Below, piece after piece: positions 43,652-54,084 of a stretch of DNA of 64,000 nucleotides. The translations under genes and the position numbers were made by a program. The notes under the pieces are model-generated. The model was not told the origin of the DNA, made no database searches, and was given only the letters and a program-made list of their open reading frames with translations. The first letter of the stretch is position 1, and the number at the start of each line of letters is the position of its first letter. The DNA is from Bacillus sp. N1-1 (GTDB lineage: Bacteria > Bacillota > Bacilli > Bacillales > Guptibacillaceae): positions 744,001 to 808,000 of the forward strand of contig NZ_CP046564.1 in the NCBI RefSeq assembly GCF_009818105.1, written 5' to 3'.

Positions 43652-44482
43652 GTGAACATGTTTGTGTGGCGAAATATTTACCGAGGTTTATTAATGGGTG
43701 TTAGTGACCTGATCCCTGGTGTTAGTGGTGGAACGATCGCGATGGTGCTTGGCATTTATCGTAGGTTGATTAGTGGGATCAATGGGTTAATGAGCAAAAA
43801 TTGGAAAAAAGAACTCGGTTTTTTTATTCCCCTTTTACTAGGAGTGGGACTCGCTTTACTGCTCGTAAGTCAGCTTATGGAAAAGCTTCTTGAACATTAT
43901 CCTCAGCCAACGTTCTTTTTCTTTATTGGCCTAATCATTGGGGTAGTGCCGTTTCTATTAAGAAAAGTGGATTACAAGAAAAATTTCGAGTCTCTCCATT
44001 ATGGATTGTTAATTGTGGCGGCAATCCTAATTGCTTCCACGCTGTTTCTAAAAAGCGATGGATCAGGAGAGGTAATGAAATCATTAGACATGGTTGATTA
44101 TATCATTCTGTTTTTCTCAGGATGGTTAGCTAGTACAGCGATGATTCTTCCTGGAGTAAGCGGTTCTTTTGTCCTTTTATTATTAGGATCGTATCAAACC
44201 GTTATACACGGTCTTTCTTCTTTCAATATTCCTCTTCTGTTAACAGTGGGAGCTGGAATTATTATTGGATTAAGCTTAACGGGGAAGGTAATTGCTCATT
44301 TACTCTCCAAATATACCGTCTCCACTTATGCGGTTATGATTGGATTAGTGATTGGATCCGTTGTCGTCTTATACCCAGGATTTCAGTCAGATGTAGGACT
44401 TGCCATAGCAAGTGTGGCAACGTTACTCCTTGGATTAGGGGCAGCTATTGCTCTTGGGAAAATTGAACATAAGGAAGCATAA
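43652..44482 (+). CDS. DUF368 membrane protein (PopT-like undecaprenyl phosphate translocase family)
   Basis: The 276-residue polytopic protein has the repeated DUF368 motif: GVSDLIPGVSGGTIAMVLG near residues 16-34 and MILPGVSGSFVLLLLGSY in the second half. DUF368 proteins were shown to recycle undecaprenyl phosphate across the membrane (PopT). The start is GTG 43652, or ATG 43658. It converges on gtrA, whose own family flips polyprenyl-linked sugars. Confidence 0.88.
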   Translation: MNMFVWRNIYRGLLMGVSDLIPGVSGGTIAMVLGIYRRLISGINGLMSKNWKKELGFFIPLLLGVGLALLLVSQLMEKLLEHYPQPTFFFFIGLIIGVVPFLLRKVDYKKNFESLHYGLLIVAAILIASTLFLKSDGSGEVMKSLDMVDYIILFFSGWLASTAMILPGVSGSFVLLLLGSYQTVIHGLSSFNIPLLLTVGAGIIIGLSLTGKVIAHLLSKYTVSTYAVMIGLVIGSVVVLYPGFQSDVGLAIASVATLLLGLGAAIALGKIEHKEA

Positions 44483-44484
44483 TA

Positions 44485-44516
44485 AAAACCGCAGGAGTTC
44501 CCTGCGGTTTTTTGTG
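44485..44516. terminator. Bidirectional terminator
   Basis: An 11-bp perfect stem (AAAACCGCAGG with its complement) with a 5-base loop and T run lies between the DUF368 gene and the end of the sqd operon. Confidence 0.85.
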
Positions 44517-44520
44517 AACC

Positions 44521-44976
44521 TTATTGTTTCTCCTGCTGTGGCTTCGTACGCGGAAACACGAGATGTTTCATCATAAAGAAGCTTGAAGCAGAAGAAAGCA
44601 GCATAGCGAGTCCCTTAGAAATGTTTCGTTCAATGTAGCGAGGAAGTGAAATCCATTCGAAAATGAGAAGCGCCCCATAAAAGACCAGGTTACTAATCCC
44701 AAGAGCGATCACAGCCTGGATGAGAAACAGAAGCACTTGTTTTCGATCATGAATTGCTTTGGAAGGAAACGTCAGCTTCGCATTCCAAAAATAGCTGTTG
44801 ATGATCGCAAGCACATATGAAATTGTGTTATACATAATAAGTTGGATTCGATCATCTGTAGGAAAGAACAGCATGAGCAGGTTTAAAGCCCCAATGTCAA
44901 CAAGTGCATTCATTACACCGATTGCACTAAAGCTCATTACCTGTTTTGAACCCCTTCCAATTCGCCATTGCTTCAT
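44521..44976 (-). CDS. GtrA-family membrane protein
   Basis: The 151-residue protein has four membrane segments and the GtrA pattern (FSAIGVMNALVDIGALNLLML, YVLAIINSYFWNAKLTF with the conserved N-x-x-W, and a closing FFMMKHLVF). GtrA proteins are thought to flip undecaprenyl-phosphate-linked sugars. It begins 21 bases after the sqdX stop and is the third gene of the sulfolipid operon. A link to sulfolipid or to a glycosyl modification of it is inferred from position. Confidence 0.85.
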   Translation of the reverse strand: MKQWRIGRGSKQVMSFSAIGVMNALVDIGALNLLMLFFPTDDRIQLIMYNTISYVLAIINSYFWNAKLTFPSKAIHDRKQVLLFLIQAVIALGISNLVFYGALLIFEWISLPRYIERNISKGLAMLLSSASSFFMMKHLVFPRTKPQQEKQ

Positions 44977-44997
44977 AGACTCAACCTTCTATCATTT

Positions 44998-46140
44998 CTA
45001 TTGGATCGCTTGTTGCTGCTTTTCTTGTTTTTGTTCAATAGCAGACTCATAGAAATCAAGTAGCTGCTGTGCAGGCCCACGCCATCCATAATCTCTAGAG
45101 TGCTCGTACGCTTCTTTCGACATTTTTTCTAGTAGTCCAGACTCTTGAAGGCGATTAATGACTTCAGTAAGATTACCGTTAGTTCCTGAACGGTAGAGAA
45201 GACCAGTTGAACCATCTTCAACTTGTTCATTCGTTGGACCTGATTCTGCGGCTATGACTGGAAGGCCGCTTGCCATCGCTTCAAGAATAACGAGACCTAG
45301 TGTTTCCGTTGTTGAAGGAAACATAAAGGCGTCTGCAGAAGCATAGGCCCTAGCTAGCTCTTCCCCATGTAGAAAACCAGTGAAGGTCACGTTCTCTAGA
45401 TGACCAAAATTCTTTTCAAGTTCACTTCGATAAGGGCCATCCCCAACAATCGCAAGATGAGCATCTGGCTTTTGCTCAAGCATCGGTACAAGTGAATCAA
45501 TTTCTTTTTCGAACGCTAATCTTCCGACAAAAAGAAGAAGCGTTTTATCTGGATGATCATTTGATAAACGGCGTCGCATGTCGCTGTCACGCAGTTCAGG
45601 GTTGAATCGCTCGGTATCCACGCCACGCTTCCATAAGTGCATATTATAGAAATTTTGATTATTTAACTCTTCTAAGATGGCTTGTGATGTACAAAGGTTA
45701 ATATCCGCTTTATTGTGCATTCTCCTGAAGTGCCACCAGAGAAGAGGTTCCGACCATGACATATTGTAGTAATCAGCGTATTTTGGCACGTGAGTATGGT
45801 AAGAGGCGATAAGGGGGACGCCAAGTTTCTTACCATACTTAATACCTGAATAACCCATAAAAGCCGGATTAACGACGTGAACGAGATCAGGATCAAACTC
45901 TTCTAGATAAGTTTTAATCGTACGAGTCGGCATGCCGAATTTCCGATGTTTATAGAGAAAGAATGTACGAGGCTGAACTCCATCAAAGCGAATATTCCGA
46001 TAGCTACGCACTCCTAAATCTGGCGCAATGACCTGGATTTCGTGTCCTTGATCAATTAAATAATCGATCGATGCACGAAGCCTCGTCACGACACCATCCG
46101 TTGAAGGTAGGAATGTCTCGGTTACGATGGATATTTTCAT
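44998..46140 (-). CDS. sqdX: Sulfoquinovosyltransferase, SqdX-like (GT4)
   Basis: This 380-residue GT-B glycosyltransferase of family GT4 matches cyanobacterial SqdX in many places: TETFLPSTDGVVTRL at the start, DLVHVVNPAFMG, ASYHTHVPKY, NLCTSQAI, LWKRGVDTERF, FVGRLAFEKEI and the donor-site ADAFMFPSTTETLGLVILEA with the EX7E element. SqdX transfers sulfoquinovose from UDP-sulfoquinovose to diacylglycerol, making SQDG. The gene lies 31 bases downstream of sqdB, which makes the donor. A mannosyl or glucosyl diacylglycerol synthase would be the alternative, but the neighbour makes SqdX much more likely. Confidence 0.88.
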   Translation of the reverse strand: MKISIVTETFLPSTDGVVTRLRASIDYLIDQGHEIQVIAPDLGVRSYRNIRFDGVQPRTFFLYKHRKFGMPTRTIKTYLEEFDPDLVHVVNPAFMGYSGIKYGKKLGVPLIASYHTHVPKYADYYNMSWSEPLLWWHFRRMHNKADINLCTSQAILEELNNQNFYNMHLWKRGVDTERFNPELRDSDMRRRLSNDHPDKTLLLFVGRLAFEKEIDSLVPMLEQKPDAHLAIVGDGPYRSELEKNFGHLENVTFTGFLHGEELARAYASADAFMFPSTTETLGLVILEAMASGLPVIAAESGPTNEQVEDGSTGLLYRSGTNGNLTEVINRLQESGLLEKMSKEAYEHSRDYGWRGPAQQLLDFYESAIEQKQEKQQQAIQ

Positions 46141-46171
46141 AAGAACACCTCAATTAGTAATTTGCATCCCC

Positions 46172-47756
<1,585 letters not shown>

Positions 47757-48938
47757 ATGATGAGATTTCGTTCATTTCGTTTCCTATGGGTTGGGCAGGG
47801 GTTTGCCAACACGGGGGACGTTCTCTATATTGTGGCGCTTATTGCTGTTCTTTACCAGGCAACGGGTTCTGCACTTTATCTTTCGCTGTTACCGTTCACA
47901 ATTACAATGGCTCGTTTTGTGAGCGGAATGTGTGCACCGCTCGTATTAAACCGTGTGTCGTTAAAAGGATTGCTCGTCGGTTCACAAAGTTTAAAGACGG
48001 TGTTGCTAGGATGGCTTGGTCTGTCTTTATGGATTTTCACTCCTTCCGTGCTGTTCATATTAATGATTGCTTTTCTAATTGCATTTTTGGATGGATGGGC
48101 GGCGCCTGCTCGGAATGTCATGCTTCCTCAACTCGTTTCGGAAAATGAACTTGCGAAAGCGAATAGTTTTGTAGCGGTTGTTGATCAATCGATTCAATTT
48201 GGAGGTTGGGCGATTGGCGGTATAATTGTTGCGGCTACGTCTGGCTTTATTGTGATTTGGATTACTTTTTTAATGTATGTCATTTCTACGCTTTTGATGG
48301 GGTTCATCGTCGTAAAAGGTTATCAAGATCGGCAAACGAAAATTCAAATGATGAGCGGTTGGAAAATCATCTGGAAGCATCCAGTTCTACGTGTTGTTCA
48401 TATTATGATCGTTATTGAAGCTATCGCAAATGTCGTCTGGATTGCTGCGATTCTTTATATCTTTGTGGAAGAAGTGCTCATGAGATCAGAAGCATGGTGG
48501 GGATATTTAAATGCAAGCTTTTTCATCGGTTTGATTGCTGGTGGTATGGCAGTATCAAGATATACGCGTTGGTTTGAACAGTATATGAAGGAAACGCTAC
48601 TAATGACGTGCTTTTCGATTAGTATTCTCACGTTTATCTTTGGCCTTACAAGTGTCCCGGTGATAGCCCTTCTGTTAACTGTACTTTCTGGAGTAGTTGA
48701 ACAAATCAAATCCATAGCGATGGTAACGATGATTCAAAAAAGATGTCCGAATGAGTCTCTTCCTGAGGTGTTTAGTGCACAGAGTGCTCTGATCTCAATC
48801 ACGTTTGGTCTTGGATCTTTGTTTTATGGCTTTCTTGCTGAGCTTGTTAATGTGCCATTTGTTTTTGGTTTGTCAGGAGTCTTATTGTTAGGATCAGCGC
48901 TTTATTTACAAAAGAACATTCACGTCTTTAATGAGTAG
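47757..48938 (+). CDS. MFS transporter
   Basis: The 393-residue protein has about twelve hydrophobic segments and an opening (FRSFRFLWVGQGFANTGDVLYIVALIAVL split by turns) typical of the macrolide-efflux-like MFS branch. Motif A-like residues occur between segments 2 and 3 (LNRVSLKGLL). The substrate is unknown. It is monocistronic, divergent from sqdB, and ends at a good terminator. Confidence 0.85.
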   Translation: MMRFRSFRFLWVGQGFANTGDVLYIVALIAVLYQATGSALYLSLLPFTITMARFVSGMCAPLVLNRVSLKGLLVGSQSLKTVLLGWLGLSLWIFTPSVLFILMIAFLIAFLDGWAAPARNVMLPQLVSENELAKANSFVAVVDQSIQFGGWAIGGIIVAATSGFIVIWITFLMYVISTLLMGFIVVKGYQDRQTKIQMMSGWKIIWKHPVLRVVHIMIVIEAIANVVWIAAILYIFVEEVLMRSEAWWGYLNASFFIGLIAGGMAVSRYTRWFEQYMKETLLMTCFSISILTFIFGLTSVPVIALLLTVLSGVVEQIKSIAMVTMIQKRCPNESLPEVFSAQSALISITFGLGSLFYGFLAELVNVPFVFGLSGVLLLGSALYLQKNIHVFNE

Positions 48939-48942
48939 TAAG

Positions 48943-48974
48943 AAACAGCCCTCATGCTAGCAAGAGGGCTGTTT
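48943..48974. terminator. Bidirectional terminator
   Basis: An 11-bp perfect stem (AAACAGCCCTC with its complement) lies between the MFS gene and the convergent small gene. Confidence 0.8.
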
Positions 48975-48981
48975 CTCGTGT

Positions 48982-49179
48982 TTATCGATTTTGATCTTTA
49001 TTTCCAGTGACATCGATAGCGGGCGTATTGTTGCCGAGATAGCTAGTAGGATGAGTTGGTTCCTCTCCATAGAAATCTTCATTGATTTTTTCGTCAACAT
49101 TTACAGGGGCTTTCCCTTTGTAAAAGGAATCGTTGATCTTTTTGTTGGCGCGCATGGCTTCGCTCGGATCTTGTTTCAT
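48982..49179 (-). CDS. Small hydrophilic protein, unknown function
   Basis: The 65-residue protein is polar and probably disordered, with a duplicated motif KINDSFYKG and KINEDFYGE. AAGGAGG precedes the ATG, so it is likely real. It resembles small sporulation- or stress-associated Bacillus proteins in composition only. Confidence 0.6.
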   Translation of the reverse strand: MKQDPSEAMRANKKINDSFYKGKAPVNVDEKINEDFYGEEPTHPTSYLGNNTPAIDVTGNKDQNR

Positions 49180-49244
49180 TTTCGACCTCCTTATTTCGTC
49201 TGGCCCTATTTAGCATGTGTAGTTTAGTGGAAGTTCATGTTTTT

Positions 49245-49276
49245 GTAAAGCTAACTTTACGTAAAGTTAGCTTTAC
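49245..49276. promoter_or_regulatory. Double palindromic operator of the Xre-type regulator
   Basis: A perfect 32-bp palindrome is built from two adjoining copies of GTAAAG-N4-CTTTAC (49245-49260 and 49261-49276). A promoter TTTACG (49256-49261), 17 bp, TAAAAT (49279-49284) overlaps it, so a protein bound here would cover the -35 box. The small helix-turn-helix protein encoded next is the obvious binder. Confidence 0.75.
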
Positions 49277-49313
49277 GTTAAAATAATGATGAAGAAGTTA
49301 GGAGGCCTTTTAG

Positions 49314-49517
49314 TTGAAAAATGTACTACGTGAAAAAAGAAGAGAAAAAGGCTTTTCACAAGATCGTCTGGCAGAAATACTGGGCGTATCAAGACAAACG
49401 ATTATTTCAATAGAAAAAGGAAAATACAATCCGTCTTTACCGCTAGCACTCGAAATGGCGAAATTGTTTGGAACGATTGTTGAGGAAATTTTTTATTTAG
49501 ATTCAGAGGGGGAGTAG
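49314..49517 (+). CDS. Small Xre/Cro-type transcriptional regulator
   Basis: The 67-residue single-domain HTH_3 protein (KNVLREKRREKGFSQDRLAE with recognition helix SRQTIISIEKGKYNP) matches the small YozG/YvzC-like regulators. The TTG start follows GGAGG. It lies three bases before a membrane protein gene, a common pairing in Firmicutes. Autoregulation through the upstream double palindrome is inferred. Confidence 0.88.
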   Translation: MKNVLREKRREKGFSQDRLAEILGVSRQTIISIEKGKYNPSLPLALEMAKLFGTIVEEIFYLDSEGE

Positions 49518-49519
49518 GT

Positions 49520-49894
49520 GTGGGAATTAATAAAGCGTATCTTGTTTTTGGCGTCTTTTTTGCTTTAAATGCTTTATTACTACTGAGCGTTGGGATTGGT
49601 ACAGGTAATGAACCGATTCCTGCCAGTTATATGCTGATGTCAATGTCCATCATGACCTTTTGCTTAAGTTATCTTCAACCGCAATTTAAGGCGAAGGATG
49701 AGCGAAGTCGCATGATTCGAGAGAAAGGGATGTTTTATTCCTATTTTGCTGTGCTCGGGTATATCATGGTGTTTCTTTTCCTTCTCCAATTCAACATTGT
49801 GACTATTAGTGCAGTAACGGTGCTGAGTGTGTTAGCCGCCATGCTGATTAGTACCGTTTTTGTTTCAATGGTGATCGTCGCTAAGCAGCATTAA
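49520..49894 (+). CDS. Four-helix membrane protein paired with the Xre regulator, unknown function
   Basis: The 124-residue protein has four membrane segments and a central basic loop (PQFKAKDERSRMIREKG). KDERSRMIREKG is a motif I have seen in DUF2178-like membrane proteins encoded beside Xre regulators, but I do not assign a function. The GTG start lies just after the regulator stop, so expression is coupled. Confidence 0.75.
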   Translation: MGINKAYLVFGVFFALNALLLLSVGIGTGNEPIPASYMLMSMSIMTFCLSYLQPQFKAKDERSRMIREKGMFYSYFAVLGYIMVFLFLLQFNIVTISAVTVLSVLAAMLISTVFVSMVIVAKQH

Positions 49895-49971
49895 ATTTCA
49901 TCACGATGATTAGAACGGAGGAGAATCGGGAAACCCTTTTTGTGAGATCATCAAAAAGGAGTTGGATTGAC

Positions 49972-50322
49972 ATGAGTAAATCATTACAAGCCTATTTTAC
50001 AACAGAGAACGATGCAGAAAGTGCAAAAGCTGATTTGCAGACTTATTCGGTAAGTCAATTGTCAGTTGAACATATTCCAGAAGATAAAAAGCTTAACATT
50101 GATGCACCTATTCCAGGACAGGGAACAGCTACACCAGCTGGAGCGAACAACGATTTGTTCTTCTCAAACGAAACGCCTACTGGAAAACAAGAAGAAAATG
50201 CAGATCCTTCTGAGAAGGCAGATAGAGAGTTTCGCTATTTGTTAGCATTTGAAACAGATGAATCAGATGATACAGATTTACGTGAAGTTGTTTCAAAACA
50301 TAATGGTGCCATGGAGAAATAA
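49972..50322 (+). CDS. Small acidic protein, unknown function
   Basis: The 116-residue hydrophilic protein begins MSKSLQAYFTTENDAESAKADL, which forms a beta-alpha unit like that of small stress proteins. A disordered middle and a second beta-alpha unit (REFRYLLAFETDESDDTDLREVVSKHNG) follow. The frame opens at 49906, but ATG 49972 has AAAAGGAG at good spacing. A general stress role is possible but unproven. Confidence 0.65.
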   Translation: MSKSLQAYFTTENDAESAKADLQTYSVSQLSVEHIPEDKKLNIDAPIPGQGTATPAGANNDLFFSNETPTGKQEENADPSEKADREFRYLLAFETDESDDTDLREVVSKHNGAMEK

Positions 50323-50329
50323 GGTGAAG

Positions 50330-50356
50330 AGCTGCGCAAATGTGCGCAGCTTTTTC
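50330..50356 (+). terminator. Terminator
   Basis: AGCTGCGCA pairs with TGCGCAGCT around a 4-base loop, followed by TTTT, eight bases after the preceding stop. Confidence 0.85.
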
Positions 50357-50365
50357 TTTTGAGTC

Positions 50366-50395
50366 GCGGGGGTCAGGTACGTACCTGACCCCCGC
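50366..50395. repeat. 30-bp perfect G/C-rich palindrome, repeat-like
   Basis: GCGGGGGTCAGGTAC is followed directly by its exact complement. It is far more G/C-rich than its surroundings, has no T run, and follows an existing terminator. I recall similar GGGGTCAGG-type palindromes as dispersed repeats in Bacillus genomes, but only one copy is in this window. Confidence 0.55.
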
Positions 50396-50438
50396 TTCAC
50401 TACCGCGCTACTCCGCAGCAGTATGAAAACAATCGTTG

Positions 50439-50597
50439 GTGGGCAGGCTTGAGATTGAAGTAGAAGAAGAGAAAGACAGAACGGACGATGTCCGCTATAC
50501 TAGTGAAGGAAGCGCATCGGAAGTGGCGATCTACATAAAGATTTGGTTCAATGAGTATGACACAAAACGTTGCGAAATTAAGATCAGATTCCTTTGA
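50439..50597 (+). pseudogene. Possible gene remnant
   Basis: A 52-codon stretch with natural codon use (VGRLEIEVEEEKDRTDD onward, ending EIKIRFL) lies in the 370-bp gap before cpfC. It has no ribosome binding site and a stop just upstream, so it looks like the tail of a lost gene next to the palindrome. Could be chance. Confidence 0.25.
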
Positions 50598-50694
50598 TTC
50601 AGGGGAGAAAAAAAGGTATACTGATATCTAGATGATAATAATTACAAAAAGATAGTGTGTTTAATTAATAACTGGACGAGAGGGGAACACATTC

Positions 50695-51630
50695 ATGGCT
50701 AAAAAAACAATGGGATTACTCGTAATGGCGTATGGAACGCCGTATAAAGAAGAGGATATCGAACGATATTACACACATATACGACGAGGTCGTAAGCCGT
50801 CTGATGAACAATTAAAAGACCTCCAGGATCGTTACAAAGCCATTGGTGGCATTTCGCCACTCGCAAAAATAACAGAAGACCAGGCGAAAGGGCTAGAAGC
50901 TCATCTTAATGAGGTTCAAGATGAAATTGAGTTTAAGCTTTATATCGGATTAAAGCATATTGAACCTTTTGTTGAAGATGCCGTTCAAGAAATGCACAAT
51001 GATGGAATTGAAGAAGCGGTAAGCATCGTCCTCGCTCCTCATTTCTCAACATTTAGCATTAAATCTTACAATGGACGAGCAAAACAAGAAGCGGAGAAAA
51101 TCGGAGGACCGGTTATTCATTCGGTAGAAAGCTGGTATGATGAGCCAAAGTTTATCTCATATTGGGCTAAAAGAATAAAAGCTATCTTTGACGACATGGC
51201 TGACCAAGAGCGTGAAAAAGCAGTACTGATTGTTTCTGCGCATAGCTTACCTGAGAAAATCATCGCAAATGGAGACCCTTACCCTGATCAACTGAAAGAA
51301 ACAGCCGACCTCATCGTTGAAGAGTCAGGCGTGAAGAATGTGGCAATCGGTTGGCAAAGTGAAGGTAACACACCTGATCCATGGATCGGTCCTGACGTAC
51401 AGGATTTAACGAGAGATCTTCACGAAAAGCAAGGTTTTACTTCGTTCGTTTATGCACCAGTTGGTTTTGTCGCTGATCATCTAGAAGTATTGTTCGATAA
51501 TGACTACGAATGTAAAGTTGTGACTGATGAAGTTGGCGCAAACTATTATCGACCAGAAATGCCGAACGCACAGGATGAATTTATTGAGATTCTTTCAACA
51601 GTCGTTTTGAAGGAACTGAATCATAAGTAA
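50695..51630 (+). CDS. cpfC: Coproporphyrin ferrochelatase
   Basis: CpfC (formerly HemH) inserts ferrous iron into coproporphyrin III in the Gram-positive heme pathway. The 311-residue protein has the metal-binding His183 (SAHSLPEK) and Glu264 (DHLEVL), and the length of the soluble B. subtilis enzyme. GAGAGGGG precedes ATG. It stands alone here; other heme genes are not in the window. Confidence 0.95.
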   Translation: MAKKTMGLLVMAYGTPYKEEDIERYYTHIRRGRKPSDEQLKDLQDRYKAIGGISPLAKITEDQAKGLEAHLNEVQDEIEFKLYIGLKHIEPFVEDAVQEMHNDGIEEAVSIVLAPHFSTFSIKSYNGRAKQEAEKIGGPVIHSVESWYDEPKFISYWAKRIKAIFDDMADQEREKAVLIVSAHSLPEKIIANGDPYPDQLKETADLIVEESGVKNVAIGWQSEGNTPDPWIGPDVQDLTRDLHEKQGFTSFVYAPVGFVADHLEVLFDNDYECKVVTDEVGANYYRPEMPNAQDEFIEILSTVVLKELNHK

Positions 51631-51637
51631 TAGTAAC

Positions 51638-51669
51638 GCAGTCTGTCTTTTTCGCAGGCTGCTTTTTTA
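51638..51669 (+). terminator. Terminator of cpfC
   Basis: GCAGTCTG pairs with CAGGCTGC (one G-U) and is followed by TTTTTT. Confidence 0.8.
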
Positions 51670-51699
51670 TAACTTGCAGATCGAAGTATGAAAGATCAA

Positions 51700-51728
51700 T
51701 TGACAACTAAAGTAAAAGAAGATAAAGT
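51700..51728 (+). promoter_or_regulatory. Promoter of the T-box/tyrS transcript
   Basis: TTGACA (51700-51705) and TAAAGT (51723-51728) are spaced 17 bp, a short distance before the T-box stem I. Confidence 0.65.
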
Positions 51729-51755
51729 AATGAGAAATTCATGTATCGCAATAAT

Positions 51756-51999
51756 CAAAAGCTGTGAAGAGGAAGCAGTAGCGCGTTATGATCAGTAGTG
51801 GCAGAGAACCAGTGGGTGGTGTGAACTGGTACAGCATAGCCGTGAATTACCCCTCAGAGCTTTCTTGACGAACGGAGTGATCTTATTAGTCAGGAACGGG
51901 AGAACCGTTATCCAAATCGAGCCGGAAGAATTTATTTCTTCAATCAGGGTGGTATCGCGTGTTAAGCCACGTCCCTATTTATAATAGGGGCGTGGCTTT
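51756..51999 (+). promoter_or_regulatory. Tyrosine T-box riboswitch
   Basis: The T-box sequence AGGGTGGTATCGCG is at 51946-51959. A Tyr specifier codon TAC lies at 51848-51850 in a GTGAATTAC context typical of the specifier loop. The terminator (AAGCCACGTCCCTAT at 51964-51978 with ATAGGGGCGTGGCTT at 51984-51998) ends before tyrS. Uncharged tRNA-Tyr would favour the antiterminator and switch the gene on. Confidence 0.95.
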
Positions 52000-52038
52000 T
52001 TATATTATGAAATTTTACTTATTAGGAGGTCGACAGGA

Positions 52039-53286
52039 ATGAACAGTAGCATGGATCACTTATCAGCACAACAAAGAAAGGAAATGGAAAGGCAATATGC
52101 GGTTTATACCCATGGAACGAGTCAAGTCATTCCTGGAGAGGAGCTTAAGGAGAAAATCGCAACTTCACTTCTAAAAAATAAACCGCTTAAAGTTAAATTG
52201 GGTCTTGATCCTTCAGCGCCTGATGTTCATATTGGACACACCGTTGTGTTAAATAAATTAAGACAGTTTCAAGAAAATGGTCACATTATCCAACTGATTA
52301 TTGGAGATTTCACCGGAAAAATTGGTGACCCGACAGGAAAGTCTACGGCAAGAGTGCAGCTTACTGACGAAGAAGTGGAACGAAATGCAAAGACTTACCT
52401 TGAGCAGTTTGGAAAAGTTCTGGATCAAAGCAAGGTAGAACTTCACTATAATTCAAAGTGGCTTTCTGAACTAAAGTTTGAAGATGTGATTGAACTCGCC
52501 GGAAAAATTACGGTTGCTCGTCTACTTGAGCGTGACGACTTTGAAAATCGAATGAAGGCGAATAAACCTGTTTCTCTTCATGAATTCTTTTACCCACTCA
52601 TGCAGGGCTATGACTCTGTTCATTTAGAAAGTGATATTGAACTCGGTGGGAACGATCAATATTTCAACGTTCTCATGGGACGTCACCTTCAGGAACAGTT
52701 TGGGAAGGAGAAGCAAGTTGTGTTAATGATGCCGCTGCTTGAAGGGTTGGATGGAATTGAAAAAATGTCTAAATCAAAAGGGAACTACATCGGCATTACG
52801 GAGAAGCCATCCCAAATGTATGGAAAAGCGATGTCAATCCCGGATGAACTGGTCATAAAATACACGGAACTCATTACCGATTTATCGCTTGATGAAAAGC
52901 TAGGGGTTCGACAGGAAATAGAACAAGGACGTATTCACCCAAGAACGGCTAAAATGAATCTCGCCAAAACCATTGTACGCATGTTTCATGGAGAAGCAGC
53001 TTCTCAAGATGCGGAAGGGCAATTTCAGCAAGTGTTTCAACAAAAGCAGCTTCCAACCGATATTGAGGAAGTTCTATGGGAAGGTGAGCGCTCGATCTCA
53101 GTACCGAATTTAGTTGTTTCGCTCGACATGTTACCGTCAACGAGTGAAGCGAGACGAATGGTGAAAAATGGTGGCATTAAACTGAATGAGATCAAAGTCA
53201 CGAATGTTAACGAGGACGTGACACTAGAAGATGGACTCGTGGTTCAAGTAGGAAAACGAAAATTTAAGAAGATCAAATTAAATTAA
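52039..53286 (+). CDS. tyrS: Tyrosyl-tRNA synthetase (TyrZ type)
   Basis: The 415-residue class I synthetase has HIGH at residues 64-67, KMSKS at 242-246, and a C-terminal S4 RNA-binding domain (about 350-415; [15 protein letters not shown]). The sequence around HIGH ([15 protein letters not shown]) is that of the TyrZ branch rather than the main B. subtilis TyrS. It charges tRNA-Tyr, and its T-box reads a Tyr codon, which confirms specificity. AGGAGG precedes ATG. Confidence 0.96.
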   Translation: MNSSMDHLSAQQRKEMERQYAVYTHGTSQVIPGEELKEKIATSLLKNKPLKVKLGLDPSAPDVHIGHTVVLNKLRQFQENGHIIQLIIGDFTGKIGDPTGKSTARVQLTDEEVERNAKTYLEQFGKVLDQSKVELHYNSKWLSELKFEDVIELAGKITVARLLERDDFENRMKANKPVSLHEFFYPLMQGYDSVHLESDIELGGNDQYFNVLMGRHLQEQFGKEKQVVLMMPLLEGLDGIEKMSKSKGNYIGITEKPSQMYGKAMSIPDELVIKYTELITDLSLDEKLGVRQEIEQGRIHPRTAKMNLAKTIVRMFHGEAASQDAEGQFQQVFQQKQLPTDIEEVLWEGERSISVPNLVVSLDMLPSTSEARRMVKNGGIKLNEIKVTNVNEDVTLEDGLVVQVGKRKFKKIKLN

Positions 53287-53287
53287 T

Positions 53288-53323
53288 AAAAGGCTCTCCC
53301 TTCGAGTTAAGGGAGAGCCTTTT
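53288..53323. terminator. Bidirectional terminator
   Basis: A 15-bp perfect stem (AAAAGGCTCTCCCTT with its complement) lies between tyrS and the convergent lipoprotein gene. Confidence 0.9.
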
Positions 53324-53325
53324 CG

Positions 53326-54084
53326 TTATTCTGTGATAGTCAGGTTTTCTTCTGTATGTTCATGAAGTCCTTCGTCATTCTCGACATGAATGGTAACTGT
53401 GTAATCACCAGCTTCTTTAAAAGACGTTGTGCCTTCGTAATCACCAGCTTTCATTTCTTCTGCGTCAACCCACTCAACTTTTTCTTCATCCACTTTCGAA
53501 ATTTCATAACGAACGTCAGCGCCTGTTAAAGCGGCAGCGTTTTTTTGCAGGTGTGCCATTAACGTAACCTCTTCATTTGCTTTCATTTCTTCAGGCTTCA
53601 TCAAATGAATGGATACGGCGCTTTCATGTTCGTGCTCGTGTTCGTGACTTGCAGAGTCAGCTTCTTCTTCAGAACCGACCATGATTTCGTTTTTCGGCAT
53701 CGTATGTAAATCGCGAGCTGTCACATGAGATTGAACAAAATGTTTTCCCGCTTCATCAAGTTGCTTTTCAGCCGAATACACGCCATCGCCATCATGAGAA
53801 GCTTCGATCATTTCGCTCTCTTCTTTGGATCCTTCTTTCCATACTTCAAACATCACTTCATCTGCATCGTCTACCTTTTCATCTCCCTGAGTAACGGTTG
53901 CAGAGAATGTAACCTTTTCTCCTTTTTCAACTTTTTCAGGAGTATCTAGTGCAACATCAAGCGTTTCCACTTGCGTTTCTTCTGCGGCTGAATTGTTTTC
54001 AGTTTCATTTGCATTATCCTGTCCGCAAGCAGCAAGGGCGACAGCAACACTAAGGATAGATACACACGAGCCAATTTTTTTCAT
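53326..54084 (-). CDS. Lipoprotein with two YtkA/FixH-like domains
   Basis: The 252-residue protein has a lipoprotein signal (SVAVALAAC) and two beta-sandwich domains of YtkA type (about residues 45-140 and 155-250), joined by a His/Glu-rich linker SHEHEHEHES that could bind metal. The frame opens 24 bases earlier, but ATG 54084 with AAAGGAAG is preferred. YtkA-like proteins occur with copper and redox functions; the two-domain form here suggests extracellular metal or adhesion-related binding. Function uncertain. Confidence 0.8.
   Translation of the reverse strand: MKKIGSCVSILSVAVALAACGQDNANETENNSAAEETQVETLDVALDTPEKVEKGEKVTFSATVTQGDEKVDDADEVMFEVWKEGSKEESEMIEASHDGDGVYSAEKQLDEAGKHFVQSHVTARDLHTMPKNEIMVGSEEEADSASHEHEHEHESAVSIHLMKPEEMKANEEVTLMAHLQKNAAALTGADVRYEISKVDEEKVEWVDAEEMKAGDYEGTTSFKEAGDYTVTIHVENDEGLHEHTEENLTITE

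Noticed and set aside
47786..48148. 120-codon frame inside the MFS gene
   Set aside because: Out-of-frame shadow with many Cys and Gly residues and no start signal.
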